Below are positions 43,372 to 52,974 of a stretch of 64,000 nt of DNA, piece after piece. The translations under genes and the position numbers were made by a program. The notes under the pieces were generated by a model. The model saw nothing but the letters and a program-made list of their open reading frames with translations, did no database searches and had not been told where the DNA came from. Numbering within the stretch: the first letter of the stretch is position 1; every line of letters begins with the position of its first letter. The stretch lies in contig NZ_CP022889.1 of the NCBI RefSeq assembly GCF_002269345.1, forward strand, positions 1,736,001-1,800,000, given 5' to 3'. The stretch is from Tsuneonella mangrovi (lineage in GTDB: Bacteria > Pseudomonadota > Alphaproteobacteria > Sphingomonadales > Sphingomonadaceae).

Positions 43372-44168
43372 CCATCCGCACCCTTGTCGTCGACGATGAA
43401 AAACTCGCTATCCAGGGGCTGCAACTGCGGCTCGAAAAATTCGATGACGTCGAGATCATCGGCACGTGCGCTAACGGGCGCGAAGCGATCCGCGCGATCA
43501 AGACCGAGAAGCCCGACCTCGTGTTCCTCGACATCCAGATGCCGGGGTTCGACGGGTTTTCGGTGGTCAAGGGCGTGATGGAAATCGAGCCGCCGCTATT
43601 CGTGTTCGTCACCGCCTACGAAGAACACGCGATCCGCGCATTCGAAGCGAACGCGGTCAACTACCTGATGAAGCCGGTCGACGAGGACAAGCTCGCCGAT
43701 ACGATCGAGCGGGTACGCGTGCGGCTGGCGGAAAAGCGCAGCGCGGAGGATGCGGAGAAACTTCTGAGCGTGCTCAGCGAAGTCGCGCCCGAGGCGGCGG
43801 AGGAATTCGTCGATGATGATGGCAGCGAGAGCAGCGACCGGTTCGAGAAGCTGATCAACATCAAGGATCGCGGGCAGATCTTCCGCGTCGAGGTCGATTC
43901 GATCGAGCATATCGAGGCCGCGGGCGATTACATGTGCATCTACACCGGCGACAATTCGCTGATCCTGCGCGAAACGATGAAGGATCTCGAGCGGCGGCTC
44001 GACCCACGCACATTCCAGCGCGTCCATCGCTCGACGATCGTCAACCTGAACCAGGTCCGCCAGGTCCGCCCGCACACCAACGGTGAATGCTTCCTGGTGC
44101 TTGAGAGCGGCGCCGAAGTGAAGGTCAGCCGCAGCTACAGGGATGTAGTGGCCAGATTCGTACACTGA
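43368..44168 (+). CDS. LytTR-family response regulator (2)
   Basis: Response regulator of 266 residues: receiver with VVDDEK, LVFLDIQMPGFDG (phosphoacceptor Asp), FVTAYEEHAIRAFEANAVNYLMKPV; a linker; and a LytTR DNA-binding domain (INIKDRGQIFRVEVDSIEHIEAAGDYMCIYTG...FQRVHRSTIVNLNQVRQVRP). It is paired with the kinase just upstream. It differs clearly from the regulator at 30797-31540, so this is a second independent two-component system. Confidence 0.93.
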   Translation: MTIRTLVVDDEKLAIQGLQLRLEKFDDVEIIGTCANGREAIRAIKTEKPDLVFLDIQMPGFDGFSVVKGVMEIEPPLFVFVTAYEEHAIRAFEANAVNYLMKPVDEDKLADTIERVRVRLAEKRSAEDAEKLLSVLSEVAPEAAEEFVDDDGSESSDRFEKLINIKDRGQIFRVEVDSIEHIEAAGDYMCIYTGDNSLILRETMKDLERRLDPRTFQRVHRSTIVNLNQVRQVRPHTNGECFLVLESGAEVKVSRSYRDVVARFVH

Positions 44169-44241
44169 TTTGCTTTTCGCGCGCCCATCCGGGCGGTCGT
44201 GCGGCCTTGCGGACCCGGCGGGTCCGTTTAGGAACGATCCG

Positions 44242-45105
44242 ATGACACCATTCGCGCTCCCGGGTTTCGATATCGACGCCTTCGTGGCGGCCACCTTGGC
44301 TGAGGACCTCGGCGAGGGTCTTCCCGGTGGCGGGCATGACGTCACTTCGGAAAGTGTAATCCCAGCGGATGCGCGGTTTTCCGGAGTGATGGACAGCCGC
44401 GACGCGATCATCGTCGCGGGGTTGCCGGTGGCGGAGGCGTTTTTCCGCGCACTCGATCCCGAGATGGAAATCGAGATGCTGGTGGCGGAAGGAGAGGCGG
44501 TTGGTTCCGGCACCGACCTGATGCGGCTCGCTGGCAATGCCCGCGCGATGCTGACCGCCGAACGCAGCGCGCTCAACACTGTCCAGCACCTCTCGGGCAT
44601 CGCCACGCTGGTCCGCGAATATGTCACTGCGATGGACAATCCCGACTGCACCCTTCTCGACACCCGCAAGACCATTCCCGGCTTGCGCCACCTCGAGAAA
44701 TACGCAGTGCGGATGGGTGGCGGCAGCAACCACCGCATGGGTCTGTGGGACGCAGCGATGATCAAGGACAACCACGTACTCGTCGCCGGATCGGTCGGCG
44801 AAGCGGTGCGCCGCGCGGTCGATGCCGGAGTCACCGAGATCATCTGCGAGGTCGATCGGATCGACCAGATCGAACCGGCACTCGCGGCGGGCGCGACCCG
44901 CCTGCTGCTCGACAATATGGACCCCGCGACCTTGCGCGAAGCGGTCGCGCTGGTGGCAGGCCGTGTGCCGACCGAGGCGAGCGGCGGGATCAGCCTCGAT
45001 ACGATCAAGGCCAAGGCTGCGAGCGGGGTGGACTATGTATCGGTCGGCCGCCTGACCCAAAGCGCGCCCGCGGCGGATATCGGACTGGACTTCACTGCCC
45101 TGTGA
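44242..45105 (+). CDS. nadC: Nicotinate-nucleotide pyrophosphorylase (carboxylating) NadC
   Basis: Quinolinate phosphoribosyltransferase of 287 residues in NAD synthesis. Recognisable blocks are EDLGEGLPGGGHDVTSE, LLDTRKTIPGLRHLEKYAVRMGGGSNHRMGLWDAAMIKDNHV, and the C-terminal SGGISLDTIKAKAASGVDYVSVGRLTQSAPAADIGLDF. The start is ATG 44242 with TTTAGGAACGATCC upstream. nadA or nadB are not adjacent. RNase T2 follows, with a GTGA overlap. Confidence 0.94.
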   Translation: MTPFALPGFDIDAFVAATLAEDLGEGLPGGGHDVTSESVIPADARFSGVMDSRDAIIVAGLPVAEAFFRALDPEMEIEMLVAEGEAVGSGTDLMRLAGNARAMLTAERSALNTVQHLSGIATLVREYVTAMDNPDCTLLDTRKTIPGLRHLEKYAVRMGGGSNHRMGLWDAAMIKDNHVLVAGSVGEAVRRAVDAGVTEIICEVDRIDQIEPALAAGATRLLLDNMDPATLREAVALVAGRVPTEASGGISLDTIKAKAASGVDYVSVGRLTQSAPAADIGLDFTAL

Positions 45106-45797
45106 GGGTGCTGATTGCCCTCGCCTTGCTGGCCTTGCCGGTGCCTGCCTTAGCCCAGGCCTACCAGTGCCGGGTGCCGCAATCGGTTTCGGTGCCGCAG
45201 GTTCATCCTGACGGGCCGACACGGCGGGTGCCGGTCGCAGGCTACACGCTGGCGCTCAGCTGGAGCCCCGAGTTTTGCAAGCCGCGCAAGTCGAGCGCGC
45301 GCGACGCGATGCAGTGTTCGGGCCGCAACGGGCTGTTCGGCCTGGTGGTGCATGGGCTGTGGCCGGAGGGGCGCGGGACGTGGCCTCAATGGTGCCCGAC
45401 TCCGCGCAAACTCGCTCCATCCGAAGTACGGCGCAATCTGTGCATGATGCCCTCCGCGCGGGTGCAGGCGAACGAGTGGGCCAAGCACGGCGCATGCATG
45501 ATCCGCACGCCGGAAGGATACTTCGAGGTCACTCGCATCCTGTGGGAGGGCTTGCGCAAGCCCGATCTCGACCGTCTCTCGCGTGACCCGGACCTAACCG
45601 CAGGCAAACTGCGCGATGCGTTTACCCTCGCCAATCCCGACTGGCCGCGCAGCGCAGTGGGGATCGTGCTCAACAGGCGCGGCTGGCTCCAGGAATTGCG
45701 GTTATGCTACGCGAAGGACTTCATGCCCACCACCTGCGACCGGCGGCGCTTCGGCCCGAACGACGCCGTGAAGGTGAAAATCTGGCGAGGGCTTTAG
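45102..45797 (+). CDS. Ribonuclease T2 family protein
   Basis: Exported RNase of 231 residues with a signal peptide (LIALALLALPVPALAQA) and the two catalytic CAS blocks: LVVHGLWPEG and EWAKHGACM, each carrying a catalytic histidine, with cysteines for disulfides. It probably degrades RNA in the periplasm or outside the cell. GTG 45102 overlaps the nadC stop by four bases; the fused upstream open frame was rejected. It is convergent with tadA, and the two stop codons are adjacent. Confidence 0.9.
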   Translation: MRVLIALALLALPVPALAQAYQCRVPQSVSVPQVHPDGPTRRVPVAGYTLALSWSPEFCKPRKSSARDAMQCSGRNGLFGLVVHGLWPEGRGTWPQWCPTPRKLAPSEVRRNLCMMPSARVQANEWAKHGACMIRTPEGYFEVTRILWEGLRKPDLDRLSRDPDLTAGKLRDAFTLANPDWPRSAVGIVLNRRGWLQELRLCYAKDFMPTTCDRRRFGPNDAVKVKIWRGL

Positions 45798-46253
45798 TCA
45801 ACGCCGCTCGCGGAAGAATTCCCTCAGCAGTTCTCCAGCTTCGCCCTCGCCGATGCCGCTTACCACTTCGGGGCGGTGCAGGCAGCCCGGCTGGTCGAAC
45901 ACCCGCGCGCCGTGGGCGACCGCGCCGCCCTTGGGGTCTGGTGCACCGTATGTGACGCGGGCGATTCGCGCGTGGACGATCGCCCCGGCGCACATCGCGC
46001 ACGGTTCCAGCGTTACGAACAGTTCGCACCCGGCCAGCCGCTCGTCGCCGAGCGCCCTGGCTGCGGCGCGAATCGCTGCGATCTCGGCATGGGCAGTGGG
46101 ATCGTGGGTGGCGCGCGGTGCATTGCGACCTTCGCCGATCACCTTCCCGTCCTTGACCACCACCGCGCCGACCGGCACTTCGCCTGCCTCCGCAGCCTCG
46201 GCAGCGAGCGCGAGTGCGCGTTTCATCGGTTCGGGCAAAGGCCAGCGGGTCAT
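45798..46253 (-). CDS. tadA: tRNA-specific adenosine deaminase TadA
   Basis: Zinc enzyme of 151 residues that makes inosine at position 34 of tRNA-Arg(ACG). Zinc and catalytic residues are in place: His55 and Glu57 (TAHAEIAA), Cys85 and Cys88 (EPCAMCAG). The C-terminal YGAPDPKGGAVAHG fits TadA rather than a guanine deaminase, though nucleoside deaminases are close relatives. ATG 46253 is the family start. Confidence 0.9.
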   Translation of the reverse strand: MTRWPLPEPMKRALALAAEAAEAGEVPVGAVVVKDGKVIGEGRNAPRATHDPTAHAEIAAIRAAARALGDERLAGCELFVTLEPCAMCAGAIVHARIARVTYGAPDPKGGAVAHGARVFDQPGCLHRPEVVSGIGEGEAGELLREFFRERR

Positions 46254-46352
46254 GCGGCGAAGCGGTAGCGCGATGCTTGACGATTCGCGAGCCTCTCGCT
46301 ATGCGCGCGCCTTTCCCGGACTACCGGCAACCATTTACGAACGAGATTGATC

Positions 46353-46637
46353 ATGTCGCGCATCTGCGAACTGACCGGCAAGGGCCGCCAGGTCGGCCAC
46401 AACGTGAGCCACGCCAACAACAAGACCAAGAAGGTCTTCCTGCCCAACCTGCAGAACGTCACGCTGATGAGCGAGAGGCTCGATCGCAGCTTCAAGTTCC
46501 GCGTGTCGACCCAGGGCCTGCGCTCGGTCGAGCACAACGGCGGGCTGGACAACTGGCTGCTCAAGACCAGCGACAGCAAGCTCAGCGCCCGCGCGCTGAA
46601 GGTGAAGCGCGAGCTGAAGAAAGCCGCAGCTGCCTGA
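46353..46637 (+). CDS. rpmB: 50S ribosomal protein L28
   Basis: Ribosomal protein of 94 residues: [38 protein letters not shown] is the L28 signature with the conserved zinc-free form, followed by basic C-terminal [18 protein letters not shown]. The start is ATG 46353; an in-frame TTG two codons earlier was ignored. It is followed by two hairpins (46645-46662 and 46673-46709) that end the transcript. Confidence 0.96.
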   Translation: MSRICELTGKGRQVGHNVSHANNKTKKVFLPNLQNVTLMSERLDRSFKFRVSTQGLRSVEHNGGLDNWLLKTSDSKLSARALKVKRELKKAAAA

Positions 46638-46644
46638 TTGCTGC

Positions 46645-46662
46645 CTCCCTCGATTGAGGGAG
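46645..46662 (+). terminator. Probable terminator after rpmB
   Basis: CTCCCTC-GATT-GAGGGAG, a seven-base-pair stem with a tetraloop eight bases after the rpmB stop, followed by CGGATTTTG, which gives a short U-tract on the plus strand. Confidence 0.65.
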
Positions 46663-46672
46663 CGGATTTTGA

Positions 46673-46709
46673 AAAGGCGCGCGATGGGGCAGGCCCGTCG
46701 CGCGCCTTT
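46673..46709. terminator. Bidirectional hairpin terminator
   Basis: Perfect 12-base inverted repeat AAAGGCGCGCGA / TCGCGCGCCTTT with a 13-base loop. Runs of A and T at its flanks give U-tracts in both directions, so it can end rpmB (plus) and the phytase-like gene (minus). Confidence 0.75.
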
Positions 46710-46715
46710 CGCGTG

Positions 46716-47741
46716 TCAGGAGGCCGCCTGATCCGGCTGCCAGTGCAACTTGAGCAGCAGGGTGCGCTGGAGCACCAGCATCCGGTTGTCGTCGGAAATC
46801 AGCCACAACGTCACGCCCGGCCCCTGACCATCGGGCAGGATCGCCAGCCCTTCGTAATTGTCGGTAGGGAGCGGCGGTTGCAGTTTCGCCAGCACCCGGC
46901 CCTGCCACGGGGCATCGCGCGACAGCGTGCGCGGATCGTAGATCGCCAGCCGCCCGGTAAAATGCAGCAGCGGCAGGAAGTGCGTCTTGCGCATCAGCAC
47001 CATCACCCGGCCATCGGGCAATTGCGCCATGTCGACCGGGCGATAGCCCTGCGGGGTGAGCATTGTCAGCTTCGTCGGGCGCACCCCGCTCACCGGATCG
47101 CCGGGAAACACCAGCAGCGTGTGGAGGTCGCCGTCGGCGGTGCGGCTGGAAATCGCTTCGGACGAAACGAGGAACCGCCCGTCGCCAAGTCGCACCATCC
47201 CTTCCGCGCCGGTGTTGTCGGGCCAGTTGCGCATCGCCGCGGGGCGGATGGCCTTCGCTTCCTTGCCGTCAAGGTCGAGCCGAGCGATCGCATTGATCCA
47301 TTCGAACCCGCCCCAAATCTGCCCGGTGGTGGGATCGCGGGTAAGCGATTCGAGGTCGGACAGTCGCTTGTCGGCATAGTTGCGCGTCACCGGGTGGAAC
47401 ACGCCGCGCTCGCGCACCGGCTCTGCGCCGCCGGGCATCGCGAAGCGCAGCGTCCATCCGCGATCGGCGCCGGCGAACAGCGTCGTGCGGTCGAGCGCGA
47501 GTAGCGCCGAATACCCGCCGAACCAGAAATTGCCGCTGTCGACCCGCCATGCCCCTTCGACAGCGAATGGGCCGAGTGTTCTCTGTTCGAGCGGCAGCGG
47601 GGTCAGCGTGATGGTTGGCGAATGGTCGCGTTCGGGCTCGGGCGCGCGCAACCAGGTTCCCGAGGCAAGGGCGAGCACGACGACCACAATCGCCGCGAGG
47701 CGCCAGCGCCGCACGCGGAGTCGCACCCGGGCCAGCTTCAC
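46716..47741 (-). CDS. Esterase-like/phytase-like beta-propeller protein
   Basis: Protein of 341 residues with an N-terminal hydrophobic segment (LAAIVVVVLALASGTWL) and a repetitive propeller region (ALDRTTLFAGADRGWTL; DLESLTRDPTTGQIWGGFEWINAIARLDL; TDNYEGLAILPDGQGPGVTLWLISDDN). It matches the esterase-like activity of phytase family. GTG 47741 overlaps the M23 stop by four bases, which supports it over the ATG at 47786. It is the last gene of a DUF2093-M23-phytase-like operon. Confidence 0.83.
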   Translation of the reverse strand: MKLARVRLRVRRWRLAAIVVVVLALASGTWLRAPEPERDHSPTITLTPLPLEQRTLGPFAVEGAWRVDSGNFWFGGYSALLALDRTTLFAGADRGWTLRFAMPGGAEPVRERGVFHPVTRNYADKRLSDLESLTRDPTTGQIWGGFEWINAIARLDLDGKEAKAIRPAAMRNWPDNTGAEGMVRLGDGRFLVSSEAISSRTADGDLHTLLVFPGDPVSGVRPTKLTMLTPQGYRPVDMAQLPDGRVMVLMRKTHFLPLLHFTGRLAIYDPRTLSRDAPWQGRVLAKLQPPLPTDNYEGLAILPDGQGPGVTLWLISDDNRMLVLQRTLLLKLHWQPDQAAS

Positions 47742-48622
47742 ATTGGCGGCAGGAACAGCAGCGGATCGAGCCGCGCGTCGCGCCATTTGATCGACCAGTG
47801 CAAATGCGGGCCGGTCGCGCGCCCGGTCATCCCGATATAGCCGAGCAGTTGACCCTGCTTGACGTGATCGCCGACCTTTACAACCAGCTTAGAGGCGTGG
47901 AGGAACGCGCTGTTGAGTCCGTGCCCGTGGTCGATCATCAGCAGGTGGCCCTCAAGGCTGAACGGCTCGTCTTCTGCCGCGAGCACAACCACTCCGTCCG
48001 CTGGCGCGACGAACGGTGTGCCGCTCTCACCCGTCGCGATGTCGAGCCCGGTGTGATAGCTGCCCGGCACACCCTGGTAGATCCTCTGCGAGCCGAACCT
48101 GCCGGAAATGCGCCCCTTTACGGGCCAGATGAAATGTTGCTCCCATCCGTCGCTGGCGTGCTCTTCGGCGCGCGCAGCCTTGATCTGCGCCAGTTCGGGG
48201 AGGCGAATCGCCATGAATGCCGCGCTCGGCTCGCCCTTGTGCATCGGCACGTTGACCCGCTCGATCTGCCATTCGCGCGGTTTGACGGCCAGCGAATCGG
48301 AGACCGTCTGCCCGTCGGCGAGCGTCGCCGTCAGCGTCGCACTGGTGCCTGCATTGCGGTCGAACCCGGCGAAAAACCTGCCCTGCGAATCGAGCTTGAG
48401 CGGTTTTCCATCGAACGTCGCCGACACCGCTCCAGCCGGGGCCAGCCCGCGGATCCAGCCGCCCTGTTCGACATTGCCCTGGAAGCGGAACACTTCCGCA
48501 CGGGCGGAGTTCGCGTCGGCTGGTGTCGAGGCATTGCTTTCTGCCGCCACTCCATTGCTTCCTGCGCACGCCGCCAGCAAGACGCCCGTCGCTGCAAGGC
48601 AGACCAGGATGGCCGGCTTCAT
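47738..48622 (-). CDS. M23 family peptidase, lipoprotein
   Basis: Envelope metallopeptidase of 294 residues with a lipobox (ATGVLLAAC at about residues 11-19). The M23 domain shows HTGLDIATGESGTPFVAPADGVVVLAAED (first ligands H and D) and IDHGHGLNSAFLHASKLVVKVGDHVKQGQLLGYIGMTGRATGPHLHWSI with the HLHW motif. It is likely a peptidoglycan endopeptidase. ATG 48622 overlaps the DUF2093 stop by four bases. Confidence 0.9.
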   Translation of the reverse strand: MKPAILVCLAATGVLLAACAGSNGVAAESNASTPADANSARAEVFRFQGNVEQGGWIRGLAPAGAVSATFDGKPLKLDSQGRFFAGFDRNAGTSATLTATLADGQTVSDSLAVKPREWQIERVNVPMHKGEPSAAFMAIRLPELAQIKAARAEEHASDGWEQHFIWPVKGRISGRFGSQRIYQGVPGSYHTGLDIATGESGTPFVAPADGVVVLAAEDEPFSLEGHLLMIDHGHGLNSAFLHASKLVVKVGDHVKQGQLLGYIGMTGRATGPHLHWSIKWRDARLDPLLFLPPM

Positions 48623-48819
48623 TCGTCGAGCATGCGCCGGGTGGCTACCTCGGCGGTGGCGTAGGCCTCCTGCCGGGTGACGCTCCAGTAGCGCAATTCC
48701 TCGAGCGGGACGGGCACGCCGCTTACAGCGCACAGCACATACTTGCCCGGGCGCATGACGCGAAAGCCGTTGGGGCCATAGATCAACTGGGCGGCGGGAT
48801 CGCCGGATTTCATCAACAT
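48619..48819 (-). CDS. DUF2093 family protein
   Basis: Small protein of 66 residues (MLMKSGDPAAQLIYGPNGFRVMRPGKYVLCAVSGVPVPLEELRYWSV) matching the short alphaproteobacterial DUF2093 family of unknown function. It is linked by an ATGA overlap to the M23 peptidase downstream and sits 18 bases after the xseA stop. Confidence 0.87.
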   Translation of the reverse strand: MLMKSGDPAAQLIYGPNGFRVMRPGKYVLCAVSGVPVPLEELRYWSVTRQEAYATAEVATRRMLDE

Positions 48820-48837
48820 GGCGTGCGTCTTAGCAAG

Positions 48838-50253
48838 TCAGCCCTCGCCGAACAAATCATCCTGCACCGGGCGTTGCCTGGGCGGGACGGGGCGAGGCTT
48901 CTGGCGCTTTGCCGTGGGTGGCGGTCCGTCGTTCGGGACAACGCCGAGCTCGCCATCCCGGAAGCGCAAGGTAAGCGCGTCCTCCTTCCGCGCCAGCGCC
49001 GCATCGGTCAGCGTCCGTCCGTCGGTGGTTGTGACCCTCGCATAGCCGCGTTGGAGCACCGCGTCGGGATCGAGCGAGGCCATCAGCCGGGCGGTGGCCT
49101 CGAGCCGGTCGCGCGCGCGATCGAGGCGTGACTTGAGCAGCGGGGCGGAGAGGCGTGCGCGGTCGGACTGGAGCCTGTCGCGTGCGTTCGCTGCCCGATC
49201 CGCCAGACCGCGCCGCAACCGCTCGGTGAGCTCGTCGAGCTTCTGCGCTTGCGGCTGGAGCAGCGCTTCGATCTTTGGCAGGCGGTCGGCGCGCGCGGCG
49301 AGCCGTTCGCGTCCGAGCGCGACGGGCCGCAGGATCGCGCGCTGTTGCCGCCCGGCAAAGTCGAGCAGCACCGCGGCAAGTTCGGCGCGGACGGGCACAG
49401 CGATTTCCGCCGCCGCGGTAGGGGTCGGCGCGCGGCGGTCGGCGGCGTAGTCGGCCAGCGTGGTATCGGTTTCGTGGCCCACCGCAGAAATAACCGGAAT
49501 GGTACATTCTGATATTGCGCGAACCACAACTTCCTCATTGAAGCCCCACAGATCCTCGATCGAGCCGCCGCCGCGCGCAACGATCACGAGGTCGGGGCGC
49601 GGGACCTGCCCGCCCTCGGGCATGGCGGAGAATCCGCGCACCGCCGCAGCGACCTGCTCGGCCGAGCCTTTCCCCTGCACCAGCACGGGCCACACGATCA
49701 CGTGGCTGGGGAAGCGATCCGCCAGCCGGTGCAGGATGTCGCGAATCACTGCACCTGTGGGGCTGGTGACCACCCCGATCGTGCGCGGCAGGAACAGGAG
49801 TGGCCGCTTGCGTTCGGGGGCGAACAGCCCTTCCGCGCCGAGCCGCTGGCGCAGCTTCTCGAGCAATGCGAGCAGCGCGCCTTCACCGGCCAGTTCGAGC
49901 CGGTCGATCACAATCTGGTATTTCGAGCGGCCGGGGTATGTCGTCAGCTTGCCGCTGGCGATTACTTCCAGCCCATCCTCGGGGGCGAACGCCAGCCGCT
50001 CGGCATTGCCGCGCCACATCACCCCGTCGATCACCGCCTTGTCGTCTTTCAGCGCGCAATAGAGATGCCCGCTGGCCGCGCGCTTCACGCCGGAAAGTTC
50101 GCCGCGTAGCCGCACGAATCCGAAACTTTCCTCTACCGTCCGCTTCAGCGCAGCGGAAAGTTCGCTGACCGAAAGCGGCTCGGCGTTGTCCCCGGCGCGC
50201 CCCTTCGCTACCAGCCCGCCAGCACCTTCATCTGAATCTTCGGGAGCGGCCAT
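48838..50253 (-). CDS. xseA: Exodeoxyribonuclease VII large subunit
   Basis: Nuclease subunit of 471 residues. After a conserved alphaproteobacterial N-terminal extension come the OB-fold ([29 protein letters not shown]...GHLYCALKD), the catalytic core ([71 protein letters not shown]), and a coiled-coil C-terminus. Its start at 50253 shares the CATG with purD, so the two genes begin on the same four bases in opposite directions. xseB is not in this window. Confidence 0.95.
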   Translation of the reverse strand: MAAPEDSDEGAGGLVAKGRAGDNAEPLSVSELSAALKRTVEESFGFVRLRGELSGVKRAASGHLYCALKDDKAVIDGVMWRGNAERLAFAPEDGLEVIASGKLTTYPGRSKYQIVIDRLELAGEGALLALLEKLRQRLGAEGLFAPERKRPLLFLPRTIGVVTSPTGAVIRDILHRLADRFPSHVIVWPVLVQGKGSAEQVAAAVRGFSAMPEGGQVPRPDLVIVARGGGSIEDLWGFNEEVVVRAISECTIPVISAVGHETDTTLADYAADRRAPTPTAAAEIAVPVRAELAAVLLDFAGRQQRAILRPVALGRERLAARADRLPKIEALLQPQAQKLDELTERLRRGLADRAANARDRLQSDRARLSAPLLKSRLDRARDRLEATARLMASLDPDAVLQRGYARVTTTDGRTLTDAALARKEDALTLRFRDGELGVVPNDGPPPTAKRQKPRPVPPRQRPVQDDLFGEG

Positions 50254-51559
50254 GAATATCCTTCTGCTGGGCGGTGGCGGACGCGAACATGCACTGGCGT
50301 GGAAGTTGGCCAAATCGCGGCTGCTCGCCGGGCGTGACGATACCCTCTACGCCGCGCCGGGCAACCCGGGGATTGCCGACCATGCCCAGTTGGTTGCACT
50401 CGATGCGAGCGATCATGGCGCAGTGATTGCGTTTTGCGACGGGCACGGTGTGGGCTTGGTGGTGGTCGGCCCGGAGGCTCCGCTGGTCGATGGCCTCGGC
50501 GATAGCTTGCGCGAAGCGGGCATTGCGGTGTTCGGCCCGAGCAAGGCGGCAGCCCAGCTCGAGGGCAGCAAGGGCTTCACCAAGGACCTGTGCCAGCGCG
50601 CCGGGATCCCGACCGCCGGATACGTGCGCGCCACTTCGCTCAACAACGCGCTTGCCGCGCTTGAAAACTTCAACCCTCCCTATGTGCTGAAAGCCGACGG
50701 CCTAGCGGCGGGCAAGGGTGTGGTGATCGCTGAAACCCGCACCGATGCCGAAGCGGCGCTGGCCGAGATGTTCGGCGGGCAGTTCGGCGAAGCCGGGGCC
50801 GAAGTCGTGATCGAGGAATTCATGACCGGCGAGGAAGCGAGCTTTTTTGCGCTAACCGACGGCGCAAGTGTGATGACGTTCGGCTCTGCCCAGGATCACA
50901 AGCGGGTTGGCGAAGGCGATACCGGGCCGAACACCGGCGGGATGGGCGCCTATTCGCCAGCCCGCATACTCGACCCGATCACCCGCGGGCAAGTGCTCGA
51001 ACGGATCATCGCCCCTACCGTGCGCACCCTTGCCGATGAGGGAACTCCCTATTCGGGGGTACTTTTTGCTGGCCTGATGCTGACCGAACACGGCCCGAAG
51101 TTGATCGAATACAACTGCCGCTTCGGCGATCCCGAATGCCAGGTGCTGATGATGCGGCTCGAAGACGACCTCGGCGAACTGCTGCTGGCCTGCGCCGAGA
51201 ACCGCCTCGGCACTATCCAGCGGGTTCACATGCGATCGGAAACTGCGCTCACGGTCGTGATGGCGGCCGAGGGCTATCCCGGCACGCCGCAAAAGGGCGG
51301 CGCGATTGACCTGGGCGAAGCAGAGGAAGACGGCGCGAAGGTGTTCCATGCCGGCACCGCGCTGAAGGATGGCCAGTTGGTCGCCAGCGGCGGGCGCGTG
51401 CTCAACGTAACCGCGCTGGGAGAAACCGTCACCGAGGCGGCCGCCGCGGCATACGGAGCGGTCGATGAGATTGAAGCCCCCAGCCTGTTCTGCCGTCGCG
51501 ACATTGGTTGGCGGGAAATCGCCCGCGAAGCCGCTGCCAGATCGGGCAAGGCAAGCTAG
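50252..51559 (+). CDS. purD: Phosphoribosylamine--glycine ligase PurD (GARS)
   Basis: ATP-grasp enzyme of 435 residues in purine synthesis. It begins [20 protein letters not shown], then [54 protein letters not shown], and the C-terminal [37 protein letters not shown] 50252 overlaps the divergent xseA start by two bases; any promoter for purD must therefore lie within the xseA coding sequence. Confidence 0.97.
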   Translation: MNILLLGGGGREHALAWKLAKSRLLAGRDDTLYAAPGNPGIADHAQLVALDASDHGAVIAFCDGHGVGLVVVGPEAPLVDGLGDSLREAGIAVFGPSKAAAQLEGSKGFTKDLCQRAGIPTAGYVRATSLNNALAALENFNPPYVLKADGLAAGKGVVIAETRTDAEAALAEMFGGQFGEAGAEVVIEEFMTGEEASFFALTDGASVMTFGSAQDHKRVGEGDTGPNTGGMGAYSPARILDPITRGQVLERIIAPTVRTLADEGTPYSGVLFAGLMLTEHGPKLIEYNCRFGDPECQVLMMRLEDDLGELLLACAENRLGTIQRVHMRSETALTVVMAAEGYPGTPQKGGAIDLGEAEEDGAKVFHAGTALKDGQLVASGGRVLNVTALGETVTEAAAAAYGAVDEIEAPSLFCRRDIGWREIAREAAARSGKAS

Positions 51560-51600
51560 CCGCTTGACCGCCGCCCGCCGCGGCCCCATCGCAAGCAGGC

Positions 51601-52866
51601 ATGGCCGACGGACCTGATACAGCCCCAGCGCGCAGCGGCATGATGGCCACGGGCGGCACGCTCGCTCCGTTCGGATACCCGGCGTTCCGCGCAATCTGGA
51701 TCGCCAACCTTGTTTCCAACCTCGGCTCTATGATCCAGGCGGTTGCGGCTGCGTGGTTGATGACCGACCTAACGAAATCGCACGTCCTGATCGCGCTGGT
51801 GCAGGCTTCGGCAACCTTGCCGATCATGGCGTTCGGGGTATTCGCCGGCGCAATCGCCGACAATTTCGACCGCCGCCGGGTGATGCTCGCGGCGCAGATC
51901 GGGATGCTGGTGGTGTCGGCGATCCTCACGTTCGTCAGCTGGGCCGGGGCGATCACACCATGGAGCTTGCTTGGTTTCACCCTGATGGTCGGGATCGGCA
52001 CCGCGCTCAACGCACCTGCGTGGCAGGCATCGGTGCGTGCGCAAGTCGGACGGCGGGACCTGCCACAAGCGATCAGCCTCAACACGATCGCGTTCAACCT
52101 GGCGCGCAGCGTTGGGCCAGCGCTCGGCGGCTTGTTGATCTCGATCTGGAGCGTGACGCTGGCGTTCGGCCTCAATGCGCTCAGCTACACCTTGCTGATC
52201 GTGGTGCTCTTGCGGTGGAAACCGCAACTAAGCGCTCCCGCGCGTGAGCCGATGCTCGCTTCGATCGCGGCGGGGATTCGCTTCAGCGCCGGGTCGAGTC
52301 CCTTGCGCCGGGTGCTGCTGCGTGGCTTCTGCCTCGGCTTTGGATTCGCCGCCTATTCGGCGCTGCTGCCGGTAATCGTCCGCAATCGGCTCCACGGCAA
52401 CGAGATCGATTATGGCCTGATGCTCGGCGCGTTCGGGATTGCTTCGATCGTGTCGGCACTGTTCGTCTCGAATCTGCGGCGCCGGATCGGATCGGAGGCG
52501 GTGGTCGGAGCCGGTACGCTGGCGTTCACCATCGGATACCTCATCCTGCTCAACGCCGCGACAATACCAATGGCCCTACCCGCCGCATTCGTCGCCGGGT
52601 CGGGTTGGGTGATGGCGCTGACCTCGATCAACGTCGCGGTCCAGATGCGCGCGCCGGAGAACATCCTCGGGCGCTGCATGTCGCTCTACCAGGCGATAAC
52701 GTTCGGCGGGATGGCACTAGGCGCATGGAGTTGGGGCACGGTGTCGGAACACACTACCATACCGGTCACGTTGGCGCTTGCAGGAGGCTGGCTGATGACT
52801 TCACTGGTGATCCTGCGGCTGTTCGCCCCGATGCCGGTGCGCGGCGAAGGCGTGGCGGCGGAGTAG
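51601..52866 (+). CDS. MFS transporter (MFS_3/EntS-like)
   Basis: Major facilitator of 421 residues with about twelve predicted transmembrane helices. The N-terminal half resembles the MFS_3 group (NLGSMIQAVAAAWLMTDLTKSHVLIALVQASATLPIMAFGVFAGAIADNFDRRRVM, with the DRRRV loop). Its closest named relatives export siderophores or drugs, but the substrate here is unknown. It starts at ATG 51601, 41 bases after purD. Confidence 0.88.
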   Translation: MADGPDTAPARSGMMATGGTLAPFGYPAFRAIWIANLVSNLGSMIQAVAAAWLMTDLTKSHVLIALVQASATLPIMAFGVFAGAIADNFDRRRVMLAAQIGMLVVSAILTFVSWAGAITPWSLLGFTLMVGIGTALNAPAWQASVRAQVGRRDLPQAISLNTIAFNLARSVGPALGGLLISIWSVTLAFGLNALSYTLLIVVLLRWKPQLSAPAREPMLASIAAGIRFSAGSSPLRRVLLRGFCLGFGFAAYSALLPVIVRNRLHGNEIDYGLMLGAFGIASIVSALFVSNLRRRIGSEAVVGAGTLAFTIGYLILLNAATIPMALPAAFVAGSGWVMALTSINVAVQMRAPENILGRCMSLYQAITFGGMALGAWSWGTVSEHTTIPVTLALAGGWLMTSLVILRLFAPMPVRGEGVAAE

Positions 52867-52974
52867 GGCCGGATTGCTTTGGCCCGCCCCATCTTGTGCG
52901 CGGGCTTCGGAGAGCTTTGATGCCTGCGCGGTGTCGTGCGTTAGAGGTCGCGAACTTACCATGGGGGCGATGCC
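52867..52974. other. 108-base gap before the VOC gene
   Basis: It contains a possible GCCCGC...GCGGGC hairpin (about 52883-52906) but no U-tract. No ORF of coding character is seen. Confidence 0.35.

Noticed and set aside
44745-45101. Long N-terminal extension of RNase T2 read through nadC
   Set aside because: The extension is in a frame opposite the nadC reading and the signal peptide begins exactly at GTG 45102, which overlaps the nadC stop.
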